A stretch of 64,000 bases of DNA from Daedaleopsis sinensis (taxonomy: Eukaryota > Basidiomycota > Agaricomycetes > Polyporales > Polyporaceae): NCBI GenBank assembly GCA_033807695.1, contig CM066301.1:1240001-1304000 (forward strand), written 5' to 3'. Positions 22,393-32,721 of this stretch are shown here, piece by piece. How positions within the stretch are numbered: position 1 is the stretch's first letter; the number at the start of each line of letters is the position of its first letter. The translations under genes were made by a program, and so were the position numbers. The notes below the pieces were generated by a model. It saw nothing but the letters and a program-made list of their open reading frames with translations. It ran no database searches and was not told the origin of the DNA.

Positions 22393-23703
22393 CTACTTCT
22401 TCGCAGCCTGCCCCGGGTCGTCAGTAAGAAGACACTCAACGCATACTGTGTATGCGTTCATACCTTCGCGGTCCGAGAGCTCGTCTTCGTGCCAGCTACG
22501 CGCGAGGAAGTCTTCTTGGCTACGGGAGCCTTGCCGGTGACAGACTGTAGATTCCTCGTTTAGCATACATCCTGGGTGAGACTGTGCGCTACGAGTTTAC
22601 CTTCTTCGCAGAATCACGCTTGCTTGCTGTGGTAGCCTTCTTTGCGGCGGGAGCCTTCTTAGCTGGGGCCTTCTTGGGAGCAGCAGCGGGCGACTTCTTC
22701 GCGGGGGCAGCCTTAGCCTTGGTTGCTGCGGGCTTAGACTTGGCGGCTGTGGACTTCACCGGGGCGGCCTTCTTAGCTGCGACGGGCTTTGCGGCGGGCT
22801 TTGCGGCGGGCTTCGCGGCGGGCTTCTTGACGGCAGCTGGCTTCTTGGGAGCAGCAGACTTGCTCGCGGGGCTCTTCGCAGGAGCCTTCGCTTTGGCAGG
22901 GGCCTTAGCAGATTTAGAGTCAGGCTTGTTCTGTCAACCCGATTACTACCGAACAACACAGCCACGAATTGTCTGTGCGCAATCTTACCTCCTTGGTGGC
23001 AGAGGCCTCAGCAGGACGCTGCGTCTTAGGAGGCAGCTTCACGCGGCCAGAGGGACCTGGGTATATGCTATTACATCGGGACCGCCGTTAGATAATGAGC
23101 GCGGGAAACCTACCCTTCGGCAGCACGAAGACACCCTTCTCAGCGCCGTTCGTAATGGCCTTGCTGAGCTGGGTGATTTGGGCATTGCCGATTTCGAGCC
23201 TGTACTGGTCCTCGACGTATCTACGACCAAGAAAAATCAGAAAACAACGAGGGAGGTGGGTTCGTAGCACATACTTCTTGATCTGGGGGCGTGAGACACC
23301 TTGCCGAGCCTCGTCCGGGTGAGCAGCGATACACTCCTACAATTTGCCAGACAAGAAGGTCAGCACTTCTGTATCGCACACAGTATGCGCCCTAGAGCAT
23401 CACAAAACAAGTTTGCAACGTCGCAAGGCCGGGAGTAAAGTGGATGTCGCACGGCGGGAAGAGGTGGCGCGCGGGGCGGGCGATGCCCTACACCCTGCCC
23501 CTTTTGGTCGCCGAAGTGCACAGCGGCCGACTCGCCAAGGTGTGCGAGCAAACGCGAGAGCATATCGCTAGAGTACGCTCCAGGCTATCGTTATGACCAA
23601 CCTTGATCATATCTACCCAGCTCGGGTGAGTGGGAGCGGCCCTGGGGGCAGACTTCTTGGTGCCAGCCGATTTCGCGGTGGAGGTCTTCTTTGCAGCAGA
23701 CAT
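22393..23703 (-). CDS. Linker histone H1
   Basis: H1 binds linker DNA at the nucleosome dyad and compacts chromatin. The start MSAAKKTSTAKSAGTKKSAP leads into the winged-helix H15 domain spread over several exons: HPSWVDMIK, ECIAAHPDEARQGVSRPQIK, KYVEDQYRLEIGNAQITQL, SKAITNGAEKGVFVLPKG and PSGRVKLPPK. The tail is a long Lys/Ala/Pro run with repeats such as KPAAKPAAKPAAKPVAAKK, then KRDSAKK and two short exons, ending AAKK and stop at 22393 after a CCCGGGGCAG acceptor. Introns are 50-140 nt. All H1 hallmarks are present. The long Lys/Ala tail is typical of basidiomycete H1. Divergent from the Mzm1-like gene over about 700 nt. Confidence 0.93.
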
Positions 23704-24402
23704 TGCGCCTAGTAGTGCTAGTGAGCGTTGAGATAGTGTTAGGAGGCTTAAGGGAGGCGCAGGGAGGCGAGGGATGAGGGCGGAATTAGTCGCGCGGAAG
23801 GGGGGCGGGGGATGGTGGTGGTACGGGTTAGAGAGAGGTTGTTCAGACTCCGAGGCGCGTCCCAACGATTCAACAAACTGTAATCGGGTGTCACGTGAGA
23901 CTCTATCTCAGGAACGCGACAATCCGCGTTTACCACGAGCTCCGGGGGGCCCTTGAGGCTTCAAAGTGCGAGAGAACGGTCACTGCGGGAGGCTGGTATG
24001 TTTTCTGGGACGAAGAGAAGGCAAAGGCGTCGGGGACCGTCTCCATGAGGGTTGCTGCGGTTGTCGGCGAGCTCTCGACTTGCTCTGTGGATGAAATTTT
24101 CTGTTTCAAGCACGCACACGCGTCATACGGAGTATACGAAAGCATTCTGCAGTCGTTTTCTTATTTGGCGGCGTTACGGGATTATAACAAGAGCCAAAGT
24201 GCGCCGTCCCCCAAAGGCGACGTTCCACAGGAACTACCATATATGGACGCGTCTCGCGCCCAATCTCGCGGCAGATCTGGTGCGATCAGCACGTGCATGT
24301 GACCAGTCGGTGACACGCGCGCCCCGCCTCCCTTCGCCCATCCAGCTGCCGTCCAGCCAACTTCGCCCTCACCAGACTCCGCCTGCGCAGGTTCAGGACA
24401 TC
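23704..24402. other. Divergent region, histone H1 / Mzm1-like
   Basis: Holds both upstream regions. A plus-strand open frame runs through part of it but has no recognisable content. Confidence 0.5.
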
Positions 24403-24884
24403 ATGAGCAACACCTCAGCTCTCCTGGCATCAGCTCGTTCGGCGTACCGCACAGCGCTACGGGCGTCAGCCTCAACGTTCTCCGGTGACACGGCCGTCCG
24501 CCATGGTGAGCGTGTTTTGCGCGTGCGTGTCAAGGTGCTTACCACGTTGTTCCAGCATTTCGCCTCAAGATTCGCAACGAAGTCCTACCCTACGATTCCA
24601 ACGTCGACCCGAAGCTATTCGAGGAGAAGGTCACGCTCGTGAGGGAGATAGCTGACGTTCTTCGGAAGAATGTCGTTCAAGCTCGGAAAGTTGACGGCAC
24701 AGCGGATGCAGAAGAGCAGGAGCGTTGGGGTACGTGGTGCAGTTGTTTGCTAGTGCTGGGGTGCTGATAACACACAGAGCTGAACATTACTGAACACACT
24801 GAGCTTGGCTCGAACGACACGATCAAGCAAGCGAGGTCGAGCTCTAGCAGGAGTGCGAGGAAACGGGGTGATGAAGTCAAGTGA
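24403..24884 (+). CDS. MZM1: LYR-family complex III assembly factor (Mzm1/LYRM7-like)
   Basis: Mzm1/LYRM7 is a small mitochondrial matrix chaperone that stabilises the Rieske Fe-S protein before its insertion into respiratory complex III. Visible: SARSAYRTALRASASTFSGDT (LYR-type motif and following helix), FRLKIRNEV, KVTLVREIADVLRKNVVQAR (the family's third helix) and ELNITEHTELGSNDTIKQ, the usual C-terminal signature. Three exons; the last ends EVK and stop at 24882-24884. An alternative splice at 24881-24932 (GTGAGT...CAG, 52 nt) would instead give EVKCCQS and stop at 24946-24948, overlapping the next start codon as ATGA. The N-terminus lacks a strong presequence. The next gene begins only 60 nt later, also mitochondrial. 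Confidence 0.85.
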
Positions 24885-24944
24885 GTCACTGTCGACGTAG
24901 ACCCTAATGTGGGCTTGACAATTCTGAACCAGGTGCTGCCAATC

Positions 24945-25510
24945 ATGACCAGCCCAGAGCACACCCAGACCGATCCGAGCACATCTTCATCGACCGTTCC
25001 TCGGTACTACTCTCAGCTGAAGAAGGCGCATAAAGAACGTGTCGTACCAGAGCTCAAGGAAGAGGATCTTGAGGAGGCTTTCGTTAGAGGTGCTAGGTTC
25101 CTCGCGCTTGTATTGTATCGTCTGTTAATGCATGAATTGCCTACTCTCAGGGAGCGGACCCGGTGGGCAGTCTGTGAACAAGACGGAGAACAACGTTCAG
25201 CTACTTCACAAACCAACCGGTATCCGTGTTGCCTGTCAAGAGACCCGTTCTTTGACACAGAATCGGAAGCTTGCACGGAGAATCTTGCTGGACAAGGTGC
25301 GAGAGTTGTCAACGATCGCATGTGCTAAGACAGTGATTGATGCATCATCCCCAGCTCGATGCTCTGTACAATCCAGGGTTGTCGAAGCAAGAGATGCAGA
25401 AAGCCAAACAAATCGAGCGAGAGCGGCGACGCAGAAAGAAGGCGAAGAAGAAACATCGAGACGAGCAGAAGGAGGCTGAGCATGATGCAGAGGGGGACGA
25501 GAAGAGCTGA
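24945..25510 (+). CDS. GGQ-domain peptide-release / ribosome-rescue factor (Rso55/MTRFR-like)
   Basis: MTRFR (C12orf65) and yeast Rso55 are mitochondrial class I release-factor-like proteins that rescue stalled mitoribosomes through a GGQ loop. The start [16 protein letters not shown] leads to [16 protein letters not shown], and after a short intron [20 protein letters not shown] carries the catalytic [23 protein letters not shown] follows, then after an intron [18 protein letters not shown] and a long basic C-terminal extension ([18 protein letters not shown]), as in MTRFR/ICT1, where it enters the mRNA channel. There are no codon-recognition domains. The nearest ATGs are 24945 and 24909 (in frame); the former abuts the Mzm1-like gene. 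Family role known; mitochondrial location inferred. Confidence 0.87.
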
Positions 25511-25993
25511 ATAGAATGCAGGTTTCCTTGGGCCCCTATACAATGCAAGGTGTAATGGTTACTATTGGTACTTACTACTACGCACCGGTGGATGATCATG
25601 ACATCAAGTACATTTACCTCGATGTCGATCTCTCTGCGTACAGAATGAGTTGGCGTTGTAAACGCAGCTGTAAGGACCCCAGTACTCCTCTGTCTGCCTG
25701 CGAGCTGGCCCGAGAAGAATGAGCGGTACCGGTGAAGCAAGCTCGAGAGGATCGTGGTCGAATTCGAAGACTGGAAGCTGCGCCGAGCCTAGCTATAGTA
25801 CGCGTACGAAGGCGCATTCCGATCAGAGTCGGTCTGTTCCGGTCTCCTCCTCTACCACGCGCGTTGCACGGCTGGCTCAGTGCTTGCACGCAGCCGCACC
25901 CTATCTCTCGCAGATACTTAACAGCCTGTTCGACTCAAGTCTAAGATCATCCACCAATCATCCACCACGCAGTCGCATCCAGCTCCCACAACG
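25511..25993. other. Intergenic region before CAP
   Basis: Nothing recognisable; probably a 3' UTR and the CAP promoter. Confidence 0.5.
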
Positions 25994-28649
25994 ATGGCGT
26001 CCGGCGGACTGCACTCGCTTGCCACCATCATCAAGAGGTATGTCTCCCGCTCGGAGCCCTTGCGGGTCTCCCAGTAATGACCTTTGGGGCAGGCTCGAGG
26101 CGACGACCTCCAGGCTCGAGGACCTCGCATCGCTTGCGTCGTCCTATCTCCCGCCCACCGCGCAAGCTGCGGCCGCGGTTACCTCGCCCACCTCTGCGAA
26201 CACCGAGCCGACTCCGGTCCCGCCCCCACCACCCCCGCCGCAAGCGGCACCGCCTGCGGAGGACCCCAGGAGCGTGGTCGCGTTTGACGAGCAGATCCTC
26301 GAGGGCAAGGTGAAGCCGTTCGTCGAGCTCACGAAGGGCTTCGCGAGCGCGTCGGTCATCGAAGTGGTACGTCGGACGCTCGATCGATCTGGGACGCGCC
26401 ATTCATCATTCGGGGTCGGGGCGCGCAGGTCGGCCTGGTCGAGCAGGAGTTCAAGGACCTCCGCGAGCTGCTGCTCATCGCTGCGTCGTGCAAGAAGCCG
26501 GACCAGGGCGAGTTCGAGAAGCTGCTCGGGGGGCTGCAGAAGGACATCGAGGCGATCACGCGTGCGAAGGAGGCGAACAGGAAGGATCGGGAGTGGTTCA
26601 ACCACTTGTCCACCCTTGCGGAGGGCGCACCGTGCGCCGGATGGGTTACTATCGTGAGTCTCCTTGTTGCGTGTCAAGTGGTCTGTCGATAGGGGAAGTC
26701 AGAGTGGCGATTCTGGCGAGATTCCGGGCAGGATTCTGACAAGATTTGAGTCTGTCAAAAGCAAAAGCAGTTCTCAAAATCGGGGTTAACTCTGACCTCC
26801 CCAATCGGTTTTCTAGTGCTAACATCTAGTTATGAACTCTGCTGTCTCGTCTTCCCAGTCCGTTCGAGCATCTTGAAAAGCAGAATTGCGCCTTTCGGTC
26901 GCTACAGCTCCTCCGGACTCGCTCTGGCAGACTCCGGGGATTCTGAGCAAAATCGCCCTAAACGCCTGATCCCCGACAGAATCGCCACTCTGACCTCCCC
27001 TCATAGGCGGGGTCAGAGTGGGGTGATTTGGGTCGGAATCTGCATATGCGTCGTCCCCAAATTCGCCTTCGGATTTGTTCGGATATCGCGCGCTTAGCAA
27101 GATTCTGAGCAACAACATCTTGCTTTTGCGAAAGCTCCTTGGGAGGAGCTTTTGCCGCGCAACATCGCGAATTTGGGATTTTGGAACGTCGAGACGGCTG
27201 TGTGACGTGGAGTTCAAGCTTTATTAGTGGTACGGCAGCGTGTCAAAAATGGGTCGGTCAAAGCATCGCTCGATTTTCGACCTCGATTCTCGTTGGAGAC
27301 ACACCAGATTCTCCTTCAAAACTCGCTCGTAAATCGACCACTCTGACGCTCACTAATGGAGCGATTCCTCGTAGTCACCCAAGCCCGGCCCGTACGTTGG
27401 AGAGGTCAAGGAATCTACACAGTTCTACGGGAACCGTGTCATCAAGGAATTCAAGGACAAGTGAGGGCATCTGCACAGGCTATCCGTTTCCACACTCATC
27501 ACCTTCACCAGGGACGCCAAGCACGCGGAATGGGTGAAGGGGTATATCTCCCTTCTGGAAGAGCTGCGCAAGTATGTCATGGAACATCACACTACTGGGC
27601 TCGCCTGGAATCCTAATGTGAGGTTGCTGCTATATGCACTGCTGGTGACACGCTGAGATGCGAGGGACCAGGGCGTTGCGGTATCGCAATTCAAGGCATC
27701 GTCCAGCGCACCGGCTGGCGGCGCACCCCCTCCTCCTCCACCTCCCCCGCCTCCCGCTCCTCCCGTCGCTCCGCCACCGCCGCCAGCGGGCGCTCCCGCA
27801 CCTGCCGCGGGGAGTATTACAGCAGTGTTCGAGCAACTCAACCGAGGAGAGGATGTCACGAAGGGTCTTCGCAAAGTCGACAAGAGCGAGATGACGCACA
27901 AGAACCCCGCGCTCCGAGCCGGTAGCGTTGTCCCTGCCACTGCTTCCTCTCCAGGTCAGTTTTATATTTGGCCTGTCTGCTTCCAGGAGGCTAAACTTTG
28001 ATCTCGAAGCCGCAAAACGTCCTGTGAAACCCAGCAAGCCCCAGGCGCTCATGGGCAAGAAGCCGGCGAAGTTCGCTCTGGAAGGCAACAAGTGGATGAT
28101 CGTCAGTCTTCTCTGCGTGTGACATGAACGCTGTGTTGATCGTGCTTCTTTACTAGGAATACCAAGAGAACCAGTCCGCGCTGACCGTCGACAACGCCGA
28201 GCTGAACCAGACCGTCAACCTGTTCGGGTGCAAGAGCTCGACGATCATCATCAAGGGCAAGGTCAACGCAGTCACGCTAGGTGAGCGGTGCCGACCCTCA
28301 ATGCAACGCATTCTGACCCGCGCCGTCAGTGAACTGCGTGAAGACGAGCATCCTCGTCGAGTCCGTCATCTCGTCCGTGTCCGTTACGAACTCGCCGTCG
28401 TTCGCGCTGCAGATCACGGGCAAGGCGCCGACGATCCAGCTCGACTCGACGGACTCGGGCCAGATCTACCTCTCGAAGGAGTGTCTTGACGTCGAGATCA
28501 CGACTGCCAAGTGCAGCGCGATCAACGTCAGCCTGCCCGTGGAGGGCGAGGAGGACGGGGTGTTCGCCGAGTCGCCCGTGCCGGAGATGTTCAGGACGAC
28601 CATCGTCGGCGGCAAGCTTGTGACCACTATAGTGGAGCATGCAGGGTAG
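25994..28649 (+). CDS. SRV2: Cyclase-associated protein CAP/Srv2 (actin regulator)
   Basis: CAP recharges ADP-actin, helps cofilin, and in yeast binds adenylyl cyclase. Domains in order: N-terminal oligomerisation helix with the signature LEATTSRLEDLASLA; a helical-folded domain (FDEQILEGKVKPFVELTKGF, VGLVEQEFKDLRELLLIAA, EWFNHLSTLAEGAPCAGWV, GPYVGEVKESTQFYGNRVIK, AEWVKGYISLLEELRKYV); a poly-proline region of mainly PPPPPP runs; a WH2-like FEQLNRGEDVTKGLRKVDKS; and the C-terminal beta-helix (EYQENQSALTVDNAELNQTV, LFGCKSSTIIIKGKVNAVTL, LDSTDSGQIYLSKE). Most introns are about 55-60 nt, but one at 26654-27374 is 721 nt and carries transposon-like inverted repeats. Splicing around it keeps frame (WVTI joined to SPKPGPY), so the protein seems unaffected. 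Confidence 0.92.
26692..27000. mobile_element. MITE-like element with 24-bp inverted repeats in the CAP intron
   Basis: Left end GGGGAAGTCAGAGTGGCGAT (26692 onward) and the reverse complement of 26977-27000 match at 23 of 24 positions. Length 309 bp, with no coding capacity. ATA occurs on both outer flanks, but there is no clean target-site duplication. Two further copies of the CTCTGACCTCCCC-type core lie at 26788-26802 and 27008-27026, and a degraded one at 27331-27348, so the intron may hold nested or related copies. Confidence 0.6.
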
Positions 28650-29105
28650 GCTAGGGTAGGCGACTTAGCCTCAAGATGTGGCGTCGGTTCCGGATGTGTT
28701 TCCATTCGCTTGCCGTCTCTTGCGGCCGTTGTCATCAGTCATAATACTCATGTCCCTCTGTAATCGGGCATAGTTTGGGACCTGGGTTTACACACTTACG
28801 AATGAACGAGCAGCTTTGCACCGGAAATTGGAATATACAAGCACCCTATTTTATCCCTTGCTCGTCGGGGTTCATCAGAAGTCTTCAATTTTCAAATACT
28901 GGGTTATTATGCAAGGCAAGTTGCAGTGCCGTGAGCGCCTACGTTGCCGAGGTCGCTCATCAGCTCACCTCAAGTTTGAACTCGCCCTCATCGCCATCTC
29001 TGTCCACTTCATCCCTGACCTCCATCTACCCTCGCATCCTCTTCCGGATCAGCACATCTCCCTCTGTTTGAGCGATATACCCGCGCGCGACACACATAGC
29101 AACGC
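28650..29105. other. Intergenic region, CAP / PhoD-like
   Basis: No gene seen; a 3' UTR and promoter are expected here. Confidence 0.5.
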
Positions 29106-32100
29106 ATGGACAACCCAGGATGGCACGCATGGCACCGAGCGAACAAGGTCTGTATTTCCGCTGACCTGCGCGCTCGCGAGCATTTCACCGTTGACGTCGG
29201 CCGCGCCCCCAGGATGAGCACCGCTACAGCATACCGACGAGAGGGCCCGACGGTCGTTTCCAGCCCGTCGAGGAGATCGGCCCCATGGCTGAACCCTTCG
29301 TCGGAGGCTTCCTCCCGCCTCCCTCTCCCGCCCCATCCGTCGGGCGTCCGCCACCGCCCCTCCCACCCAAGGACCAGGCGTGGTCGCGCCTCGACGCGCG
29401 TGTGCCGAGCAACGCCAGCTGGTCGGAGGCGTCACGCACCGACTCCACCCTGTCCGGCGCGAGCAACCAGACGTACTCGAGGCTCTCGAACATGAACGCC
29501 GTCGAACGGTCCAAGCAGTTGCGCGTGGCCCGCATGTCCCCCTATCTGCAGTTCATGGCTGGGCCTCTCCTGCGCTACGACACGGTGGACGAGCGGGGAG
29601 TATGGCGTGGGGCAGCGCTCATCGTCAGTGAGTGCTCGTCTTCCCTCAGCGCAGTCTGGCTTCTTCGCGCAGCGTGGCGCATTGCTATGTGGCAGTTGCA
29701 GTTGCTGAGGCCGCGCTTGCAGCTGCGGACGCGGGCTCGGTATACGAGCCGCTCCCGACGCTCAGCTACCACTGGGATCCCGACCGCACCCCGGCCGGAA
29801 GACTCAAGCGGCATACGTCGACGCGCACACACGGCCAGTCCTTCGATCTCGCGCCACACCCGGCTGACCCGATGTCCACCGTCGCGCCTGGGGCCCTGGA
29901 AATGCACAGCGCTGGCGTGGACCTCAACCCGGAGGCAGCGCGCGTCGACCCCGAACAACGGCGCGTGGAAGGGCAGGAGTTGTATGTGCATTACGGGAAT
30001 GGCGGGTAAGACGACCCCAAACGATCTCCTCCTTTTCGACCGGGTACTCATCGATGCGGCAGAACGTTCACTTTCTGGCGTTTCATGATTGAGGTGCCAC
30101 TCACCGCGCAAGGGATGCGGATCAGCTATACCGTCAACAATGGCATCGAGCTCAACTTCCATGTCCCTGGACGGAACCAAAACATGCGCTGGGCAGCGTA
30201 CTCGGTAAGCACATTGACATGCGTCGGAGCTGTGGCCGTGCTGAACCGCCCGGAATCGCCAGTGCAACGGGTTTAGTGCGGGTGTGAACCCCGATGATTT
30301 CCGGGGACCAGGCTTCAAGAGCGGGTATGACCCCGTGTGGATGGACCTCCTCGCCCACCACGCGGAGGACCCGTTCCACGCGTTGGTCGGAGGCGGCGAC
30401 CAGCTGTACTGCGACAGCATAGTGCGCGAGCCGGAACTGCAGGACTGGGTGAACCAGGCGAAGGCCGAGGCGAAGAAGGCGTACGTGCTCACGGACGAGA
30501 TGCGCCTCGCCATCGACCGGTTCTTCTTCAATCACTACTGCCAGACGTTCCGCAGCGGGGCGTTTGCCCGGGCGAACAGCACGATGTACGTACATGCGTG
30601 TTATGGCCTCCGCTTTCCGGGTCAACTGATCTCGATTGAACGTGCAGACCGATGCTGAACATGCTTGGTGCGATGTCTACCCGATCCTGACAACCACTGG
30701 CGCTGACATCAGATCTTTCGCAGATGATCATGGTGAGCTGCATGGTAAGGCTTCTGTGTTGGACGCGCTGACGAGACTTGTGCAGACTTGGTAAGCGTTT
30801 TCGGAAGAGTCTCATACGTGAGCGAACTGACCGCTTTTCGCCGCCAAGATCGACGGATTCGGGAGTTGTGAGTGTGTCCCCTCATGCTCGCGTTGCATGT
30901 CGACTCATGGCTGATGATATGCAGACCCTGATGACCTCATGAGATCACCAGTATTCAGCTAGTAGGTAGCGCTCCCCATATTTTGTGTTTGCCACTGACA
31001 TTAGTGGCGCTTCGCTGTGATTCAGTATCGGCGCAAGAGGGTACTTCTTCTTCCTCTTATTCCAGTGTTTCATCAACGGTACGTTGCGCCCCTTGTGTAT
31101 AAAACTGCCCGGTACTCAGCGTGTTTGTTAGTCGCCGTCGACGGCAGGGACGACAGGCGACATCCGTTCAAGTCGCTGATTATTGGCGGAGATGGTCCTT
31201 ACATTCCATTCCCATCTCACTCTTTCCTGGCATATCTTGGCCCCCATGTACAGATGCTTCTTCTGGATTGCAGGTATGTCCAACACGGTAGTGATCAAAC
31301 CATCTTCTCATGGTGGTACGGTGATCCAGAGCAGAGCGGAAGAAGAGCCAGGTCTGTAGTCCACAAGAGTACAAGGCAGTATTCGCTCGTATGCATGCTC
31401 TACCGCGAACGGTCGAGCATATGGTCATCCAGACAGGTGAGCGCGGCATTGTGAGACTGTCTAGCGGTACTCAGATCCGTCGTCAGGCATCCCAATCGCT
31501 TATCCTCGCATGGTCTTCCTCGAAACCGCTCTGGACTCGAAGCTGAACCCTCTCGTGGCGCTGGGCAGGAGCGGCTCGCTAGGCCTCTCAGGCTTCGTGA
31601 ACAAGTTCAATGCCGAGGCTGAACTGCTTGACGACTTGGTGTGTCCATACATATTAGCTCATCCGATTCTTCATTCGCTCAACATCCTGTTAAGAACGAC
31701 CACTGGACAGCGAAGTCGCACAAGGTCTTGCCACTTCCTGAGTATGGATGCGCAAACACTGATATTCATCTATACTACAGAGAGAGCGGAACTGGTTGAT
31801 CGTCGAGCTCCAGCAATACGCGCGGTCGACGCATGCGCGTGTCAGCTTCGTCTCCGGGGACGTCCACTGTGCCGCTGTCGGGCTGCTCAAGACCCACGTC
31901 AAGGAAAAGAAGAGGCAAGACGTTCCTCCGCCTCTGGACCATCGTTACATGGTCAACGTTGTCACTAGTATGTATCCGCATGATCCTGGAGCTCATGGAG
32001 CGTGACGCTGATCGGACACTGTCACTTGAACAGGTGCTATCGTCAACACACCGTGAGTGATGCTGCGTCTCGTTCAAACTTGCATTAACGTTGTCCGGCT

Positions 32101-32517
32101 AGGCCACCGAACGGCGTCATCACCATGGTGTCAACACTGTCCACCAAAACGCACAAAACACTCCACCATGAAGAGACAGACGAGACCATGGTCAGTGTTA
32201 TACTCAGGGCCCTGGTTGTCAAGCAGAACTGCTAAATGCTGACATACGGCCGTGCGTAGATACCCGTCTTCGACAAGGACACAGACGGCACGTCGTCGCC
32301 CAAAAGCAAATACATCATGGGTAAGCGCAACTGGTGCAGTGTCCATCACGACGCTACCTCTGGGGATCTCGTTTGGGACATCCGGGTTGAGATCGCGAAA
32401 GGAAGGGGCGAGACGACTGGGCAAGTTCTCCCAGATTAGTTCTCTCTCTGTGCCTTCGCTGACATATATACGTCCGGCAGCTATGTCGTGCGTTCGCCTC
32501 CACCACGGTGGAACTGA
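29106..32517 (+). CDS. PhoD-like metallophosphatase, fungal large form
   Basis: PhoD-like enzymes are phosphodiesterase/phosphomonoesterases with a metal-binding core; the substrate of this fungal group is unknown. A many-exon gene: MDNPGWHAWHRANK joins across an intron to DEHRYSIPTRGPDGR. Residues after a Pro-rich N-terminal linker include MSPYLQFMAGPLLRYDTVDE. The catalytic landmarks are HALVGGGDQLYCDSI (metal-binding Asp and the conserved Tyr), MCDDHDLIDGFGSYPDDLM assembled from very small exons at 30650-30960, and SFVSGDVHCAAVGLL (Gly-Asp-Val-His). The C-terminus (VRSPPPRWN) ends at 32517. The 14-residue first exon has little support beyond frame. No signal peptide is seen, so it is probably cytosolic or membrane-peripheral. 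Confidence 0.86.
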
Positions 32518-32721
32518 TCGCCGCATGCTTTCATTCAGCACACTGCGCACATTAACTATCCTTATGTTTCCACCGTCGACTCTCCTCGCGAGAGGTCATA
32601 ATGCTTTGGCTATACCCCTACTGTATCTACTATCTGTTCCGTGTAATACGTTATTTAGTCCATCCGTTGCTCTTAAAGTTACAACATCCTATCCCCCATA
32701 CATAACGCATACATATGCAGG

